Shown here in pieces: positions 25,383-32,493 of a stretch of 40,598 nucleotides of DNA. Numbering within the stretch: position 1 is the stretch's first letter; each line of letters begins with the position of its first letter. Both the position numbers and the translations under genes were made by a program. Source of the DNA: Geotalea sp. SG265 (lineage in GTDB: Bacteria > Desulfobacterota > Desulfuromonadia > Geobacterales > Geobacteraceae). The stretch lies in assembly GCF_022808985.1 (NCBI RefSeq), contig NZ_JAKZFT010000023.1:1-40598 (forward strand), given 5' to 3'. The notes below the pieces were generated by a model. That model saw nothing but the letters and a program-made list of their open reading frames with translations. It had not been told where the DNA came from and did not search any database.

Positions 25383-26720
25383 TTAGCGATTGGATACCAG
25401 CACGCTGATGAGCTCCGTCACCAGGTGCAAACCGCCGCGGAATCCGGCATAGAACTGGTCGGTGACGATGCGGTTGGTGATGGGGTAGGATACCCCCCAG
25501 AACGCCGCTTTGAGCCCCGCTGCCAGCGGCCGGTCCAGGTTGCTGCCGATAACGAAGGCCGGGCTGATGGGAGTTCCATAGGGATCATCCTCTTGTGCCA
25601 GCTGCTCATTGAGGCGCTCGGTAATCCGGTCCGTGTCTGCCTCGAAAATGAGCTTCGGGCGCAGGTCGGCCGGAATCGTCTCAAGCCGTTTGGCCACCGC
25701 CTGTTTCTGCTCCTCATTCAAGAGGTCCGTTACGGCCGTAAAATAGGGAATCCAGCCCAGGTCGTCGGCAATGAAGCGGTTAACGGCAAAGGTATAGTTG
25801 GCGTTGCCGATCACTACTCCGAAACGCTGGAAGTCCTGGTCGGTGAAAAGATCGGTCAGGGGGTTGATGAAACGGTAGTAATAGGCCTTTTCATCGGCAA
25901 TCACCCGCTCCAGTGTTTCATCATCCACCTTGAGCTGCGCGGCGATCCGCCGCAGGAATTCCTCGGTGGCAGTCGGCCCGATGGGGAGCGGTTCAGAAAC
26001 GAACGGAGTGCCGTGGGTGAATTCAAAAACCTCAGCCGGTTTGACGCCGTGAACATCGGAAAAGACAATGTTCAGCGAGGCGCGTGATGCCTCCTTCAGG
26101 TCTTTCAGATCATCGAAGGGGGTGAGGAATGTGTTGGCCTTGATCCCCAGCAGACCGAGCAGGCGCTTGATCTCCAGAAGATTGCCACGCCAGAAGACGT
26201 CTTGGGCTGGCACAAAGCCGAAGAGGTTCACCAGCTTCGGATCCTTCTCCAACCCTTTCTCCACGAACTGGGTAATGATCGCTTCCCAGATGAAGTCGGC
26301 CCCGACGGTGGAATCCCCCTTGAAGCCCCCGGTTTCGGCAACGATAACTGGCTTGCCATGCTTGCGGAATTCTCCCACCACCGCCCGCACATCGTCACCG
26401 ATGATGTCGGTCATGCAGCCGGTAATGACGGCATAGACGTCTGCGTCCACCACCTCCAAGGTTGCGGCGATCTGCTCGGCCAGGCGATCCTCGCCGCCGA
26501 AAATTACTTCTCTTTCCAAAATATTGGTGCTGGGGGTAGCCCGGCCGTCGGTGAGGGTGGTCCCCCAGTAGCCGCCGCCGACCGTGGCCGCACCGTCGGC
26601 GCTGGCAGCACAGCCGGGGGCCGAGTGGACAATGGCCACCGCTCGCTCGATCGAGTTTATGGTCACCAGCGCGCCACCCAGGGCACATTGGTAACGGGGT
26701 CGTTCTATATGGGTACTCAT
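25383..26720 (-). CDS. Nitrogenase-like component 1, beta (NifK-like) subunit, pair 3
   Basis: The protein has 445 residues. The P-cluster-type cysteines are C12 (YQCALGGA), C37 (SAPGCAAS) and C102 (ITGCMTDIIGDD). It is close in length and motifs to the pair-1 beta subunit (both have the ALNIV/ELNIVxSD segment, LPxGPxAxEEFLR, and end in VxNR). This supports common descent of pairs 1 and 3. It follows the pair-3 D-like gene by 63 bases and precedes the pair-2 D-like gene by 18 bases. Confidence 0.85.
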   Translation of the reverse strand: MSTHIERPRYQCALGGALVTINSIERAVAIVHSAPGCAASADGAATVGGGYWGTTLTDGRATPSTNILEREVIFGGEDRLAEQIAATLEVVDADVYAVITGCMTDIIGDDVRAVVGEFRKHGKPVIVAETGGFKGDSTVGADFIWEAIITQFVEKGLEKDPKLVNLFGFVPAQDVFWRGNLLEIKRLLGLLGIKANTFLTPFDDLKDLKEASRASLNIVFSDVHGVKPAEVFEFTHGTPFVSEPLPIGPTATEEFLRRIAAQLKVDDETLERVIADEKAYYYRFINPLTDLFTDQDFQRFGVVIGNANYTFAVNRFIADDLGWIPYFTAVTDLLNEEQKQAVAKRLETIPADLRPKLIFEADTDRITERLNEQLAQEDDPYGTPISPAFVIGSNLDRPLAAGLKAAFWGVSYPITNRIVTDQFYAGFRGGLHLVTELISVLVSNR

Positions 26721-26783
26721 ATGGATCTCCTATTAGGTTGGCTCTGTCCTGGTGAAGTCCTTCACTCTTCACTCTTCACTCTT

Positions 26784-28283
26784 TCAAGCCGCCTCGCTCT
26801 TGATATAGGCGAATGGGCTCTTCTCATACCATTCCTTGCGGTAGGCTTCCGGGACGTTCTGGCTCAATTTGGCATTGAAGGCGTGGTTGCGCAGGTTCCG
26901 CACGGCCTTTTTCGCCACTTCATAAAAGCCGCGGTAACCCACATAGTGATCGAAGATCCGGAATATGGTGATGGTCGGGTAGCCGAGGCGGGCCGCCCAG
27001 GCATTGTCGAAGACATGGCCACAGAAAAGATCGGGATCGACCTTCTTCAGCAGGTTGACCAGCTCGAAGGGCTGGAAGTTGGCGATGTCGATGGGGAAAT
27101 CTTTCCCCTTCTGCGCCTCGATCAGCCGGTCGTAGAACTCGGTGCCGAAATCATCGTGGTGGTAGGACCGCAGGCCGACGATCTCCATCCCCAGCTCCTG
27201 GAAAAGACCGCCGGTCACCAGAGCGCGGAATTCCCCGGCGGAGAGGAAAACTTTGATCCCTTTCAGTGCCGGCAGATACTTCTCCACCCCCTTTTTCACC
27301 TTGGCTTCCTCGGCTTCTATCAGGGCCAGCGCCTCATTCTCCAGTCCGAAATTGCCGGCGATGTCCAGAAGCCAGCGACGGGTGTTCTCCAGGCCGATGG
27401 GCATGTCCTTCAAGACGCAGGGGATGCCGTACTCGGTGTTCAGGTAGTGCACCAGGTAATCATCATGGGTCGGGCAGACGCTGACGGTCAGATCGGCCTG
27501 GGTCATGCGGCGGATGGTTTCCCGGTCGGCAAAGTTGGGACCGATGACCACGTCGATGCCGATGGCGTTCAAAAGCCGCTCCAGTTCCACTTCATCGGGC
27601 TTGCCCATGGAGGCCAGATTGATGACGTTGACGATTGGCCGCTCTCCCGGCTTTCGCCCCTCTTTTTTCGGCGGCGGGCCGTCCTTGTCCTTCTCGATAA
27701 AGCCGTGGACCATGGCATGGAAGGCCACGTCATAGCCGGTGGCCCAGACCTTGGTCTTGAAGCCTTCGCAATGGGAATACAGAAGCGATGTGTCAATCAG
27801 GGGTCTCACCTTTTCGATCACCCCCACCAGGTCATCACCGATGATGGACGGGGTGCAGGTGTGCATGACGATGATGGACTTGGGCTTGTACTTCTCGTTG
27901 ACCGCCAGGATGGTTTCTTCCAGGCGCTGTTCGCCACCATGGACCACGTCCGATTCATCCAGGTTGGTGGAAAACCAGAGGCTGTCCTTGGCATTGGGGT
28001 TGCCCCGCAACAGGTGATGGAGGCGGATACTGGTGTTCATGCCGAAACCGGTGGAGCCGCAGCCAATGGCTCCGTGGACGATGACCGCCGTCTCCGGCAG
28101 GGTCAGCAGCATCCCCAAGGTCGGCAGCAGCTGGCAAAGCCCCGCCTGGGAAAATCCCCGTTCGTTGTTCTTCAGACAGATCTTGTCCTGCTTGCCGATA
28201 CCGCTGGCACAGCCGCCGAAGGCCATGCAGGCGGCAACCCGCTCTTCACGCCCCGGCACTATTTTGTCTTCCTTCAATCCCAT
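26784..28283 (-). CDS. Nitrogenase-like component 1, alpha (NifD-like) subunit, pair 3
   Basis: The protein has 499 residues from the ATG at 28283, which follows AAGGAG; a longer reading would run into the terminator of the leader. C50 (AGLC), C75 (AIGCGST) and C143 (HTCTPSIIGDD) match the NifD P-cluster ligands in spacing. C270 (VSVCPTHDDYLVHYL) matches the Cys275 region. An N-terminal Cys group (C19, C25, C36) is extra. The His442 region (RIFDHYVGYRGFYEVAKK) again lacks the histidine at the aligned place. It is the first gene behind leader copy 4 and the strong promoter at 28418-28446. Confidence 0.86.
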   Translation of the reverse strand: MGLKEDKIVPGREERVAACMAFGGCASGIGKQDKICLKNNERGFSQAGLCQLLPTLGMLLTLPETAVIVHGAIGCGSTGFGMNTSIRLHHLLRGNPNAKDSLWFSTNLDESDVVHGGEQRLEETILAVNEKYKPKSIIVMHTCTPSIIGDDLVGVIEKVRPLIDTSLLYSHCEGFKTKVWATGYDVAFHAMVHGFIEKDKDGPPPKKEGRKPGERPIVNVINLASMGKPDEVELERLLNAIGIDVVIGPNFADRETIRRMTQADLTVSVCPTHDDYLVHYLNTEYGIPCVLKDMPIGLENTRRWLLDIAGNFGLENEALALIEAEEAKVKKGVEKYLPALKGIKVFLSAGEFRALVTGGLFQELGMEIVGLRSYHHDDFGTEFYDRLIEAQKGKDFPIDIANFQPFELVNLLKKVDPDLFCGHVFDNAWAARLGYPTITIFRIFDHYVGYRGFYEVAKKAVRNLRNHAFNAKLSQNVPEAYRKEWYEKSPFAYIKSEAA

Positions 28284-28322
28284 AGCCGTCTCCTTTATTC
28301 CTTCAGATTTAAGCTCAAAATA

Positions 28323-28411
28323 GAAAAACCGGAGGGTCGCGCATACTACGCTCGACACCTCCGGTTTCGCCGGTCGGCCTGCCAGTTTTATTCTTTTTAG
28401 TCTATCAACTT
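28323..28411 (-). promoter_or_regulatory. Leader attenuator, motif copy 4, with overlapping terminator
   Basis: On the minus strand CCGG-CGAAA-CCGG (28361-28373) is preceded by CGA and followed by AGG. AACCGGAGG (28358-28366 read backwards) pairs perfectly with CCTCCGGTT (28327-28335), followed by five T: a very stable terminator that consumes the 3' half of the motif hairpin. The A-T pair of copies 1-3 is replaced by G-C on both sides of the stem. The predicted RNA has about 34 bases before the motif, including AAAACTGGCAGG, which resembles the 3' half of the motif. Confidence 0.72.
28398..28411. promoter_or_regulatory. Operator-like site at the start point of the pair-2/3 operon
   Basis: TAGTCTATCAACTT is a near-palindrome (AGTC/AACT arms around TATC) lying at the predicted transcription start of the minus-strand promoter. 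It matches 12 of 14 bases of the perfect palindrome at 28736-28749, which sits at the same place relative to the divergent promoter. A shared DNA-binding regulator is inferred. Confidence 0.5.
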
Positions 28412-28417
28412 AGTAGC

Positions 28418-28446
28418 TTTATAGCCGAGTCATTCCTTAATGTCAA
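28418..28446 (-). promoter_or_regulatory. Strong sigma70 promoter of the pair-2/3 nitrogenase-like operon
   Basis: TTGACA (28441-28446) and TATAAA (28418-28423) on the minus strand are spaced by 17 bases. The start is predicted near 28411. Confidence 0.75.
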
Positions 28447-28709
28447 CCACTTTCTGTTGGCTTGGTTAATCTCCCTGACCGGTAATGGAAGCAATCACCA
28501 GGTTCTGGCTTCCGTTACTGCTAATGCCATGGTGCTCCAAAACCGGAACGACGACGATCTGGCCAACGCCTATGGGCTGGAATTCTTGCCGGTCAAAGCT
28601 TCCCCACTCCTTCGATGACCATCCAAATGTGACTGCCGTGATGGGTAGGGGTAATTTCCTGCCTGATGTCAATGCACTTCCGCGAGGTCAGGAGGCCCTA
28701 AAAAACTTA
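28447..28709 (+). other. Intergenic stretch with a possible decayed regulator fragment
   Basis: No intact gene is supported between the divergent promoters. One plus-strand reading (about 28446-28603, no good start) contains GSNHQVLASVTANAMVLQ and ANAYGLEFLPV. This loosely resembles the end of the periplasmic-binding-like ligand domain found in ModE-like and LysR-like regulators. A later frame gives a weak continuation (ALPRGQEALKNLLTEF). It may be the relic of a local regulator, or chance. Confidence 0.25.
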
Positions 28710-28738
28710 TTGACAGAATTTCAAATTTAAAATATAAG
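28710..28738 (+). promoter_or_regulatory. Strong sigma70 promoter of the plus-strand sulfur operon
   Basis: TTGACA (28710-28715) and TATAAG (28733-28738) are spaced by 17 bases in an AT-rich stretch. The start is predicted near 28745. Confidence 0.75.
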
Positions 28739-28749
28739 TCTATCGACTT
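28736..28749. promoter_or_regulatory. Operator-like perfect palindrome at the start point
   Basis: AAGTC-TATC-GACTT is a 5-4-5 inverted repeat that overlaps the end of the -10 box and the predicted start. The flanks extend the symmetry (ATAAGTC with GACTTTAT). A close variant lies at 28398-28411 on the divergent promoter. The position suggests repression. Confidence 0.55.
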
Positions 28750-28779
28750 TATAGTGTAACTATTCTGATTTCAGCATGG

Positions 28780-28828
28780 CTGACCGGAAAACCGGAGGTC
28801 AAAGGAAAATCTTCCTTTGGCCTTTTTT
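28780..28828 (+). promoter_or_regulatory. Leader attenuator, motif copy 5, with overlapping terminator
   Basis: CCGG-AAAA-CCGG (28784-28795) is preceded by GCTGA and followed by AGGTC. AGGTCAAAGGAA (28796-28807) pairs with TTCCTTTGGCCT (28812-28823) over 12 bp including one G-U, with a 4-base loop and six T. This is the clearest copy on the plus strand. It lies about 35 bases after the predicted RNA start and is followed by a second motif copy before the first gene. Confidence 0.78.
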
Positions 28829-28871
28829 GTTTCTTTAGCGGAACTTTGCATTACCGAACTTATACAACCCT

Positions 28872-28926
28872 GCTGACCGGAAAGACCGGAGACCAGGATG
28901 CATGTCCAGATTACATGTGGGCATCC
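28872..28926 (+). promoter_or_regulatory. Motif copy 6, in tandem with copy 5, without a T-run
   Basis: GCTGA-CCGG-AAAGA-CCGG-AGACC (28872-28894) repeats the motif about 90 bases after copy 5. It is followed by a hairpin GGATGC/GCATCC (28896-28901 with 28921-28926), but no T-run follows. It cannot be a normal intrinsic terminator. It could act on translation of the gene at 28961, or be a decaying duplicate. The final base pair region reads AGACC in place of AGGYC, as expected if the downstream pairing has been lost. Confidence 0.55.
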
Positions 28927-28960
28927 TCCAAGTCTTTATGAAAGCTGCAAGGGAGGTACT

Positions 28961-29797
28961 ATGAAATCTGGGAAAACGACAAAACGCAGCATTATTGCCA
29001 AGGCTAAATCCCTTGGCGCCAGCCTTGTTAATTTCGCACCAGTTTCCCGCTGGGAAGAGTTTGGCGAGGTATTGCCCGAATACCGACCAAAGGCGCTGTG
29101 GGACAAGGCTGAAACAGTCATTGTTATCGCCGTCCCTATGCTGCTGCCGGTTCTGGAGAGCACCCCTTCCATCAATTACCAGGAGATGTACAACGCGACC
29201 AACAGTCTCCTCGACCAGATCGGCTTCCGCCTTTCGGTCTGGCTCAATGACCGAGGACACGCCTCCATCTTCATGCCCCGTGACGGCTACGGAAATCTTG
29301 AGATCCTCTTGAACAAGTACCAGGGCTGCTTCAGCCACGTGTTTGCCGCCAAATATGCCGGCCAGGGGACCATTGCCTACAGCCACAATCTCATCACGCC
29401 TGAGTATGGGCCACGGGTACGCATGGTCTCCATCCTGACCTCGCTGAAAATTGCAGGCGATCCCTTGATCGAAAAGGATGTCTGCACCAAATGCGAGGTC
29501 TGTCGCAAACTCTGCCCATCCAGCTCATTTACCACGCGCCCCGACTCGATCATCGCCGAAATGGATGTTGATGCCTGCACCCGGTATCACCAAGTTTTGC
29601 GAGGTGAGAACCGCTGGCCGTGCGGTATATGCTGCAAAGTCTGCCCCGTCGGAGGAGACCGGAAATTATATGAAAGCACGAACATCGGTCGTTATCTCAG
29701 GGAGCGGGAAGTACTTGACGAAAATCCGGAAGATGAGAACTACCGGAGTTGGGTACACCAGCGGCAGCATGGTTCATCAGGAAACCGTATTTATTAA
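28961..29797 (+). CDS. QueG-like 4Fe-4S protein
   Basis: The protein has 278 residues. The middle part carries the QueG/dehalogenase-type element IAYSHNLITPEYGPRVRMVS. Two ferredoxin-type clusters follow (CTKCEVCRKLCP, and CGICCKVCP with a Cys upstream in DACTRYH). The protein is shorter than the relative at 9433 and may lack its N-terminal domain. The ATG at 28961 has GGGAGG eight bases upstream; an ATG at 28898 lies inside the motif-6 hairpin and is unlikely. It opens the plus-strand operon with the second NMT1-type importer. The recurring link of this family with these transporters suggests a cytoplasmic redox step on the imported compound. Confidence 0.78.
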   Translation: MKSGKTTKRSIIAKAKSLGASLVNFAPVSRWEEFGEVLPEYRPKALWDKAETVIVIAVPMLLPVLESTPSINYQEMYNATNSLLDQIGFRLSVWLNDRGHASIFMPRDGYGNLEILLNKYQGCFSHVFAAKYAGQGTIAYSHNLITPEYGPRVRMVSILTSLKIAGDPLIEKDVCTKCEVCRKLCPSSSFTTRPDSIIAEMDVDACTRYHQVLRGENRWPCGICCKVCPVGGDRKLYESTNIGRYLREREVLDENPEDENYRSWVHQRQHGSSGNRIY

Positions 29798-29814
29798 CAG
29801 AGGGGGATAGAGCG

Positions 29815-30699
29815 ATGGCATCAGTAGATATTGAAAACCTTTCAAAGCGATATATCTCCAAGGCCGGCGGCGACTGTCTTGCCCTGGATGATCTCAATCT
29901 CAGCATAGAAAAAGGGGAGTTTTTCGCCCTTTTGGGGCCTAGCGGCTGCGGCAAGTCGACCTTGCTGCACATTATCGGCGGATTGAACAGCGCCGACGGC
30001 AAGATACTGATCAACGGACAGCCGGTAAAGGGGCCTGGACTGAACCGGGGTATCGTTTTCCAGGAATATGCCCTGTTTCCTTGGCTCACTGTGGTGGAAA
30101 ACGTTGCCTTCGGCCTGAAGATGAAGGGGGTAGCAAAGCGGGAGAGACTTCAGACGGCCCGCGAGTGTCTGGCGCTGGTCGGTCTTTCCGGATTTGAGGA
30201 GCGGTATCCCGATCAACTCTCGGGGGGCATGAAGCAGCGTACTGCCATTGCCCGTGCCCTTGCCTACGATCCGGAAGTGCTGCTGATGGATGAGCCCTTT
30301 GCGGCCTTGGATGCCCAGACCAGGGAGATTCTCCAGGGGGAACTGCTGAAGATCTGGGAAAAGACCGGCAAGACCATCATCTTCGTTACCCACAGTATCG
30401 AAGAGGCAGTCTTTCTCGCCCAAAGGGTAGCGGTCATCACCTCCCGACCAGGGCGGATCAAGAAGATAGTGGACATTCCCCTGTCCACACCGCGCTATGA
30501 AGAGGAGGACATCCGCTCCTCTGCTGCATTCTCGGAAGTCAGGCATGAGCTATGGAAGCTGTTAAGTGAAGAAGTGGTGAATTCTGGTACATTGAACGGC
30601 TATGGTGGCTCCAGCAAAGCTGTGCAGGCCAAGGGATCTGAGCCATTGGGCGAAGGCCTCCTGCTGCAGGCTCAGACGGAAGGGGTGGAACAGCAATGA
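29815..30699 (+). CDS. ABC importer ATPase (SsuB/TauB type)
   Basis: The protein has 294 residues. Motifs are Walker A GPSGCGKST, Q-loop FQEYALFPW, signature LSGGMKQR, Walker B LLMDEP and FVTHSIEEA. The C-terminus is about 40 residues longer than usual (SGTLNGYGGSSKAVQAKG and on) and of low complexity. The ATG at 29815 follows AGGGGG. The stop overlaps the permease start as ATGA. Confidence 0.9.
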   Translation: MASVDIENLSKRYISKAGGDCLALDDLNLSIEKGEFFALLGPSGCGKSTLLHIIGGLNSADGKILINGQPVKGPGLNRGIVFQEYALFPWLTVVENVAFGLKMKGVAKRERLQTARECLALVGLSGFEERYPDQLSGGMKQRTAIARALAYDPEVLLMDEPFAALDAQTREILQGELLKIWEKTGKTIIFVTHSIEEAVFLAQRVAVITSRPGRIKKIVDIPLSTPRYEEEDIRSSAAFSEVRHELWKLLSEEVVNSGTLNGYGGSSKAVQAKGSEPLGEGLLLQAQTEGVEQQ

Positions 30700-31454
30700 A
30701 AACGAGAATTCTGCAAGTATCTGTAGTCATACTCTTACTGGCGCTTTGGCAGGTGTTGCCCCAACTGGAGGTCATCAACCCGCATTTTCTCCCTCCTCTT
30801 TCCGAAGTCGTAAAGACCATCCACGCTCTGCTCGCGGCCAAGGAACTCCAGGCACACATCCTCATCAGCCTGAAGAGGATCTCTGCCGGATTGCTGGTCG
30901 CCCTTCTGGTGGGTGCCCCTTTGGGCCTGTTGATGGGCTGGTTCAGGGAATTTGAGCAGGTCGTTGATGCACCGCTGCAAGCCGGCCGACAGATTTCGGC
31001 CCTGGCCTTGTTCCCGGTCTTTATCCTCCTGTTCGGCATTGGCGAGGTTTCCAAGGCCATCATCATCTTTTGGGCATCGTTCTGGCCGATCCTCCTGAAC
31101 AGCATCGTCGGGGTGAAAAACATCGATCCGATCCTGATCAGGTCGGCCCGTTCCATGGATGCCCGGGGGGTGAAGCTGCTCGTTAATATCATCATCCCTG
31201 CAGCGGCTCCTTCCATGTTCACCGGCATACGCCTGGGTGCATCCTATGCATTCATGGTGCTCGTTGCCGCTGAAATGGTCGGGGCCAATTCGGGACTGGG
31301 CTTTCTCGTCCTCAATTCCCAGGAGACCTTCAGGATTCCGGAAATGTACGCCGCAATCATCACCCTCTGTCTGTTCGGTCTTCTGATCAATCATGCTCTG
31401 CTCCTGCTGGAGCAACGGGCAACGAAATGGCGCCAGTTAAGGGCTAATGGATAG
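30696..31454 (+). CDS. ABC importer permease (SsuC/TauC type)
   Basis: This 252-aa protein has about six membrane segments and the EAA-loop region near SARSMDARGVKLLVNIIIPAA, as in sulfonate and taurine permeases. It works with the ATPase at 29815, to which its start is coupled, and with the binding protein that follows. Confidence 0.88.
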   Translation: MKTRILQVSVVILLLALWQVLPQLEVINPHFLPPLSEVVKTIHALLAAKELQAHILISLKRISAGLLVALLVGAPLGLLMGWFREFEQVVDAPLQAGRQISALALFPVFILLFGIGEVSKAIIIFWASFWPILLNSIVGVKNIDPILIRSARSMDARGVKLLVNIIIPAAAPSMFTGIRLGASYAFMVLVAAEMVGANSGLGFLVLNSQETFRIPEMYAAIITLCLFGLLINHALLLLEQRATKWRQLRANG

Positions 31455-31482
31455 ACACAACAACAATAAAAGGAGAAGCAGA

Positions 31483-32493
31483 ATGGAAAACATGTTCAGG
31501 AATGGAATTTTTCGCCTGGCATCCCTCGTGCTGGCCGGCACCATGCTGACAGCCGTCGGGGCAGCCTCAGCGGAGACGGCCAAGAAAAAGGGAAGCCAGG
31601 CGCCCTTCGAGGTGAAATATGCCAACATCCAGTGGTTCGATCCGGTCTACATCGCCGATGAAAAGGGATGGTTCGAGGAAGAAGGGCTGAAGATCAAATG
31701 GGTCGGCGAGATCCCGGCGGCCCAGCTGGTACCTTCGGTCGCTTCCCGGTCCATCGACTTCGCCAACCGGCACACCCCCCTGGTACTTACCGCTAATGCC
31801 GGGGGAGCAAAACTGAAGATCATCTCTGCCGGTGCCAGGACAACCGCCGAGCGTCCCCATATGAAGTATCTGGTCAGTGGCGAAAACACCAGCATCAAAA
31901 GCGTCAAGGATTTCAAAGGGAAAAAGATCGGCATCAACAGCTTTGGCGCCTGTTCTGAGTATGTGCTCAAAGAGTATCTCAAGCGAAATGGTCTCGATAA
32001 AGATGTCCAGTTTGTCGTCATCCCCGATGCCAACCAGGAACAGGTGCTGAAACAGGGGCAGATCGACGTGGCCGTTCTTCACTCACCCTATTACGAGAAA
32101 GCGACAAAGGCTGGTGGCGCCCGTGAGGTATTCAGCGATTACGTGGTCGATAAAGGACGGACCGGGATGCTCCCCTACTTCACCAGCGAAGAGCTGATTC
32201 GCGAGCACCCCGAAGTGGTGAAGAAATTCGTCAAGGTGCTGGTCAAGGCTTCCAACTGGACCAACAAACACCATGATGAAGCTGCCCGGATCTTTGCCAA
32301 GCGGAGAGGCCTCGACCCCAGATATGTCGGCAGCTGGGAATACTACAAAGACGGCAAAGTCCCCAGCGACAAGGAAGTGCAGTGGTGGATCGATCTGCTG
32401 GTCCGGGAAGGAAAGCTGAAAAAGGGCCAGATCGTGGCCAAGGATGTATATACCAATGCCTATGCGTCCCAGGCCGTAAGCAATAAAAAATAA
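31483..32493 (+). CDS. NMT1/SsuA-like periplasmic binding protein 5
   Basis: The protein has 336 residues with a signal peptide (IFRLASLVLAGTMLTAVGAA, cleavage near ASAET). The mature core FEVKYANIQWFDPVYIADEK is SsuA-like. Unlike the three long receptors of the other operon it lacks a CCR pair and has a single Cys in INSFGACSEYV. It therefore probably recognises a different ligand. The ATG at 31483 follows AAGGAG; an in-frame ATG at 31447 overlaps the permease stop and is less likely. Confidence 0.86.
   Translation: MENMFRNGIFRLASLVLAGTMLTAVGAASAETAKKKGSQAPFEVKYANIQWFDPVYIADEKGWFEEEGLKIKWVGEIPAAQLVPSVASRSIDFANRHTPLVLTANAGGAKLKIISAGARTTAERPHMKYLVSGENTSIKSVKDFKGKKIGINSFGACSEYVLKEYLKRNGLDKDVQFVVIPDANQEQVLKQGQIDVAVLHSPYYEKATKAGGAREVFSDYVVDKGRTGMLPYFTSEELIREHPEVVKKFVKVLVKASNWTNKHHDEAARIFAKRRGLDPRYVGSWEYYKDGKVPSDKEVQWWIDLLVREGKLKKGQIVAKDVYTNAYASQAVSNKK

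Noticed and set aside
6563-28283. Conventional nitrogen-fixation genes
   Set aside because: No NifH, NifB, NifEN, NifV or nif-specific regulator is visible, the subunits are shorter and divergent, and the context is sulfur metabolism.
26202-28400. Long plus-strand reading of over 700 codons
   Set aside because: It is antisense to two nitrogenase-like genes with intact motifs; its composition mirrors their codon bias and it has no domain of its own.
28471-28490. CTGACCGG in the divergent intergenic region as a motif copy
   Set aside because: No matching 3' half (CYGGAG) or terminator follows.
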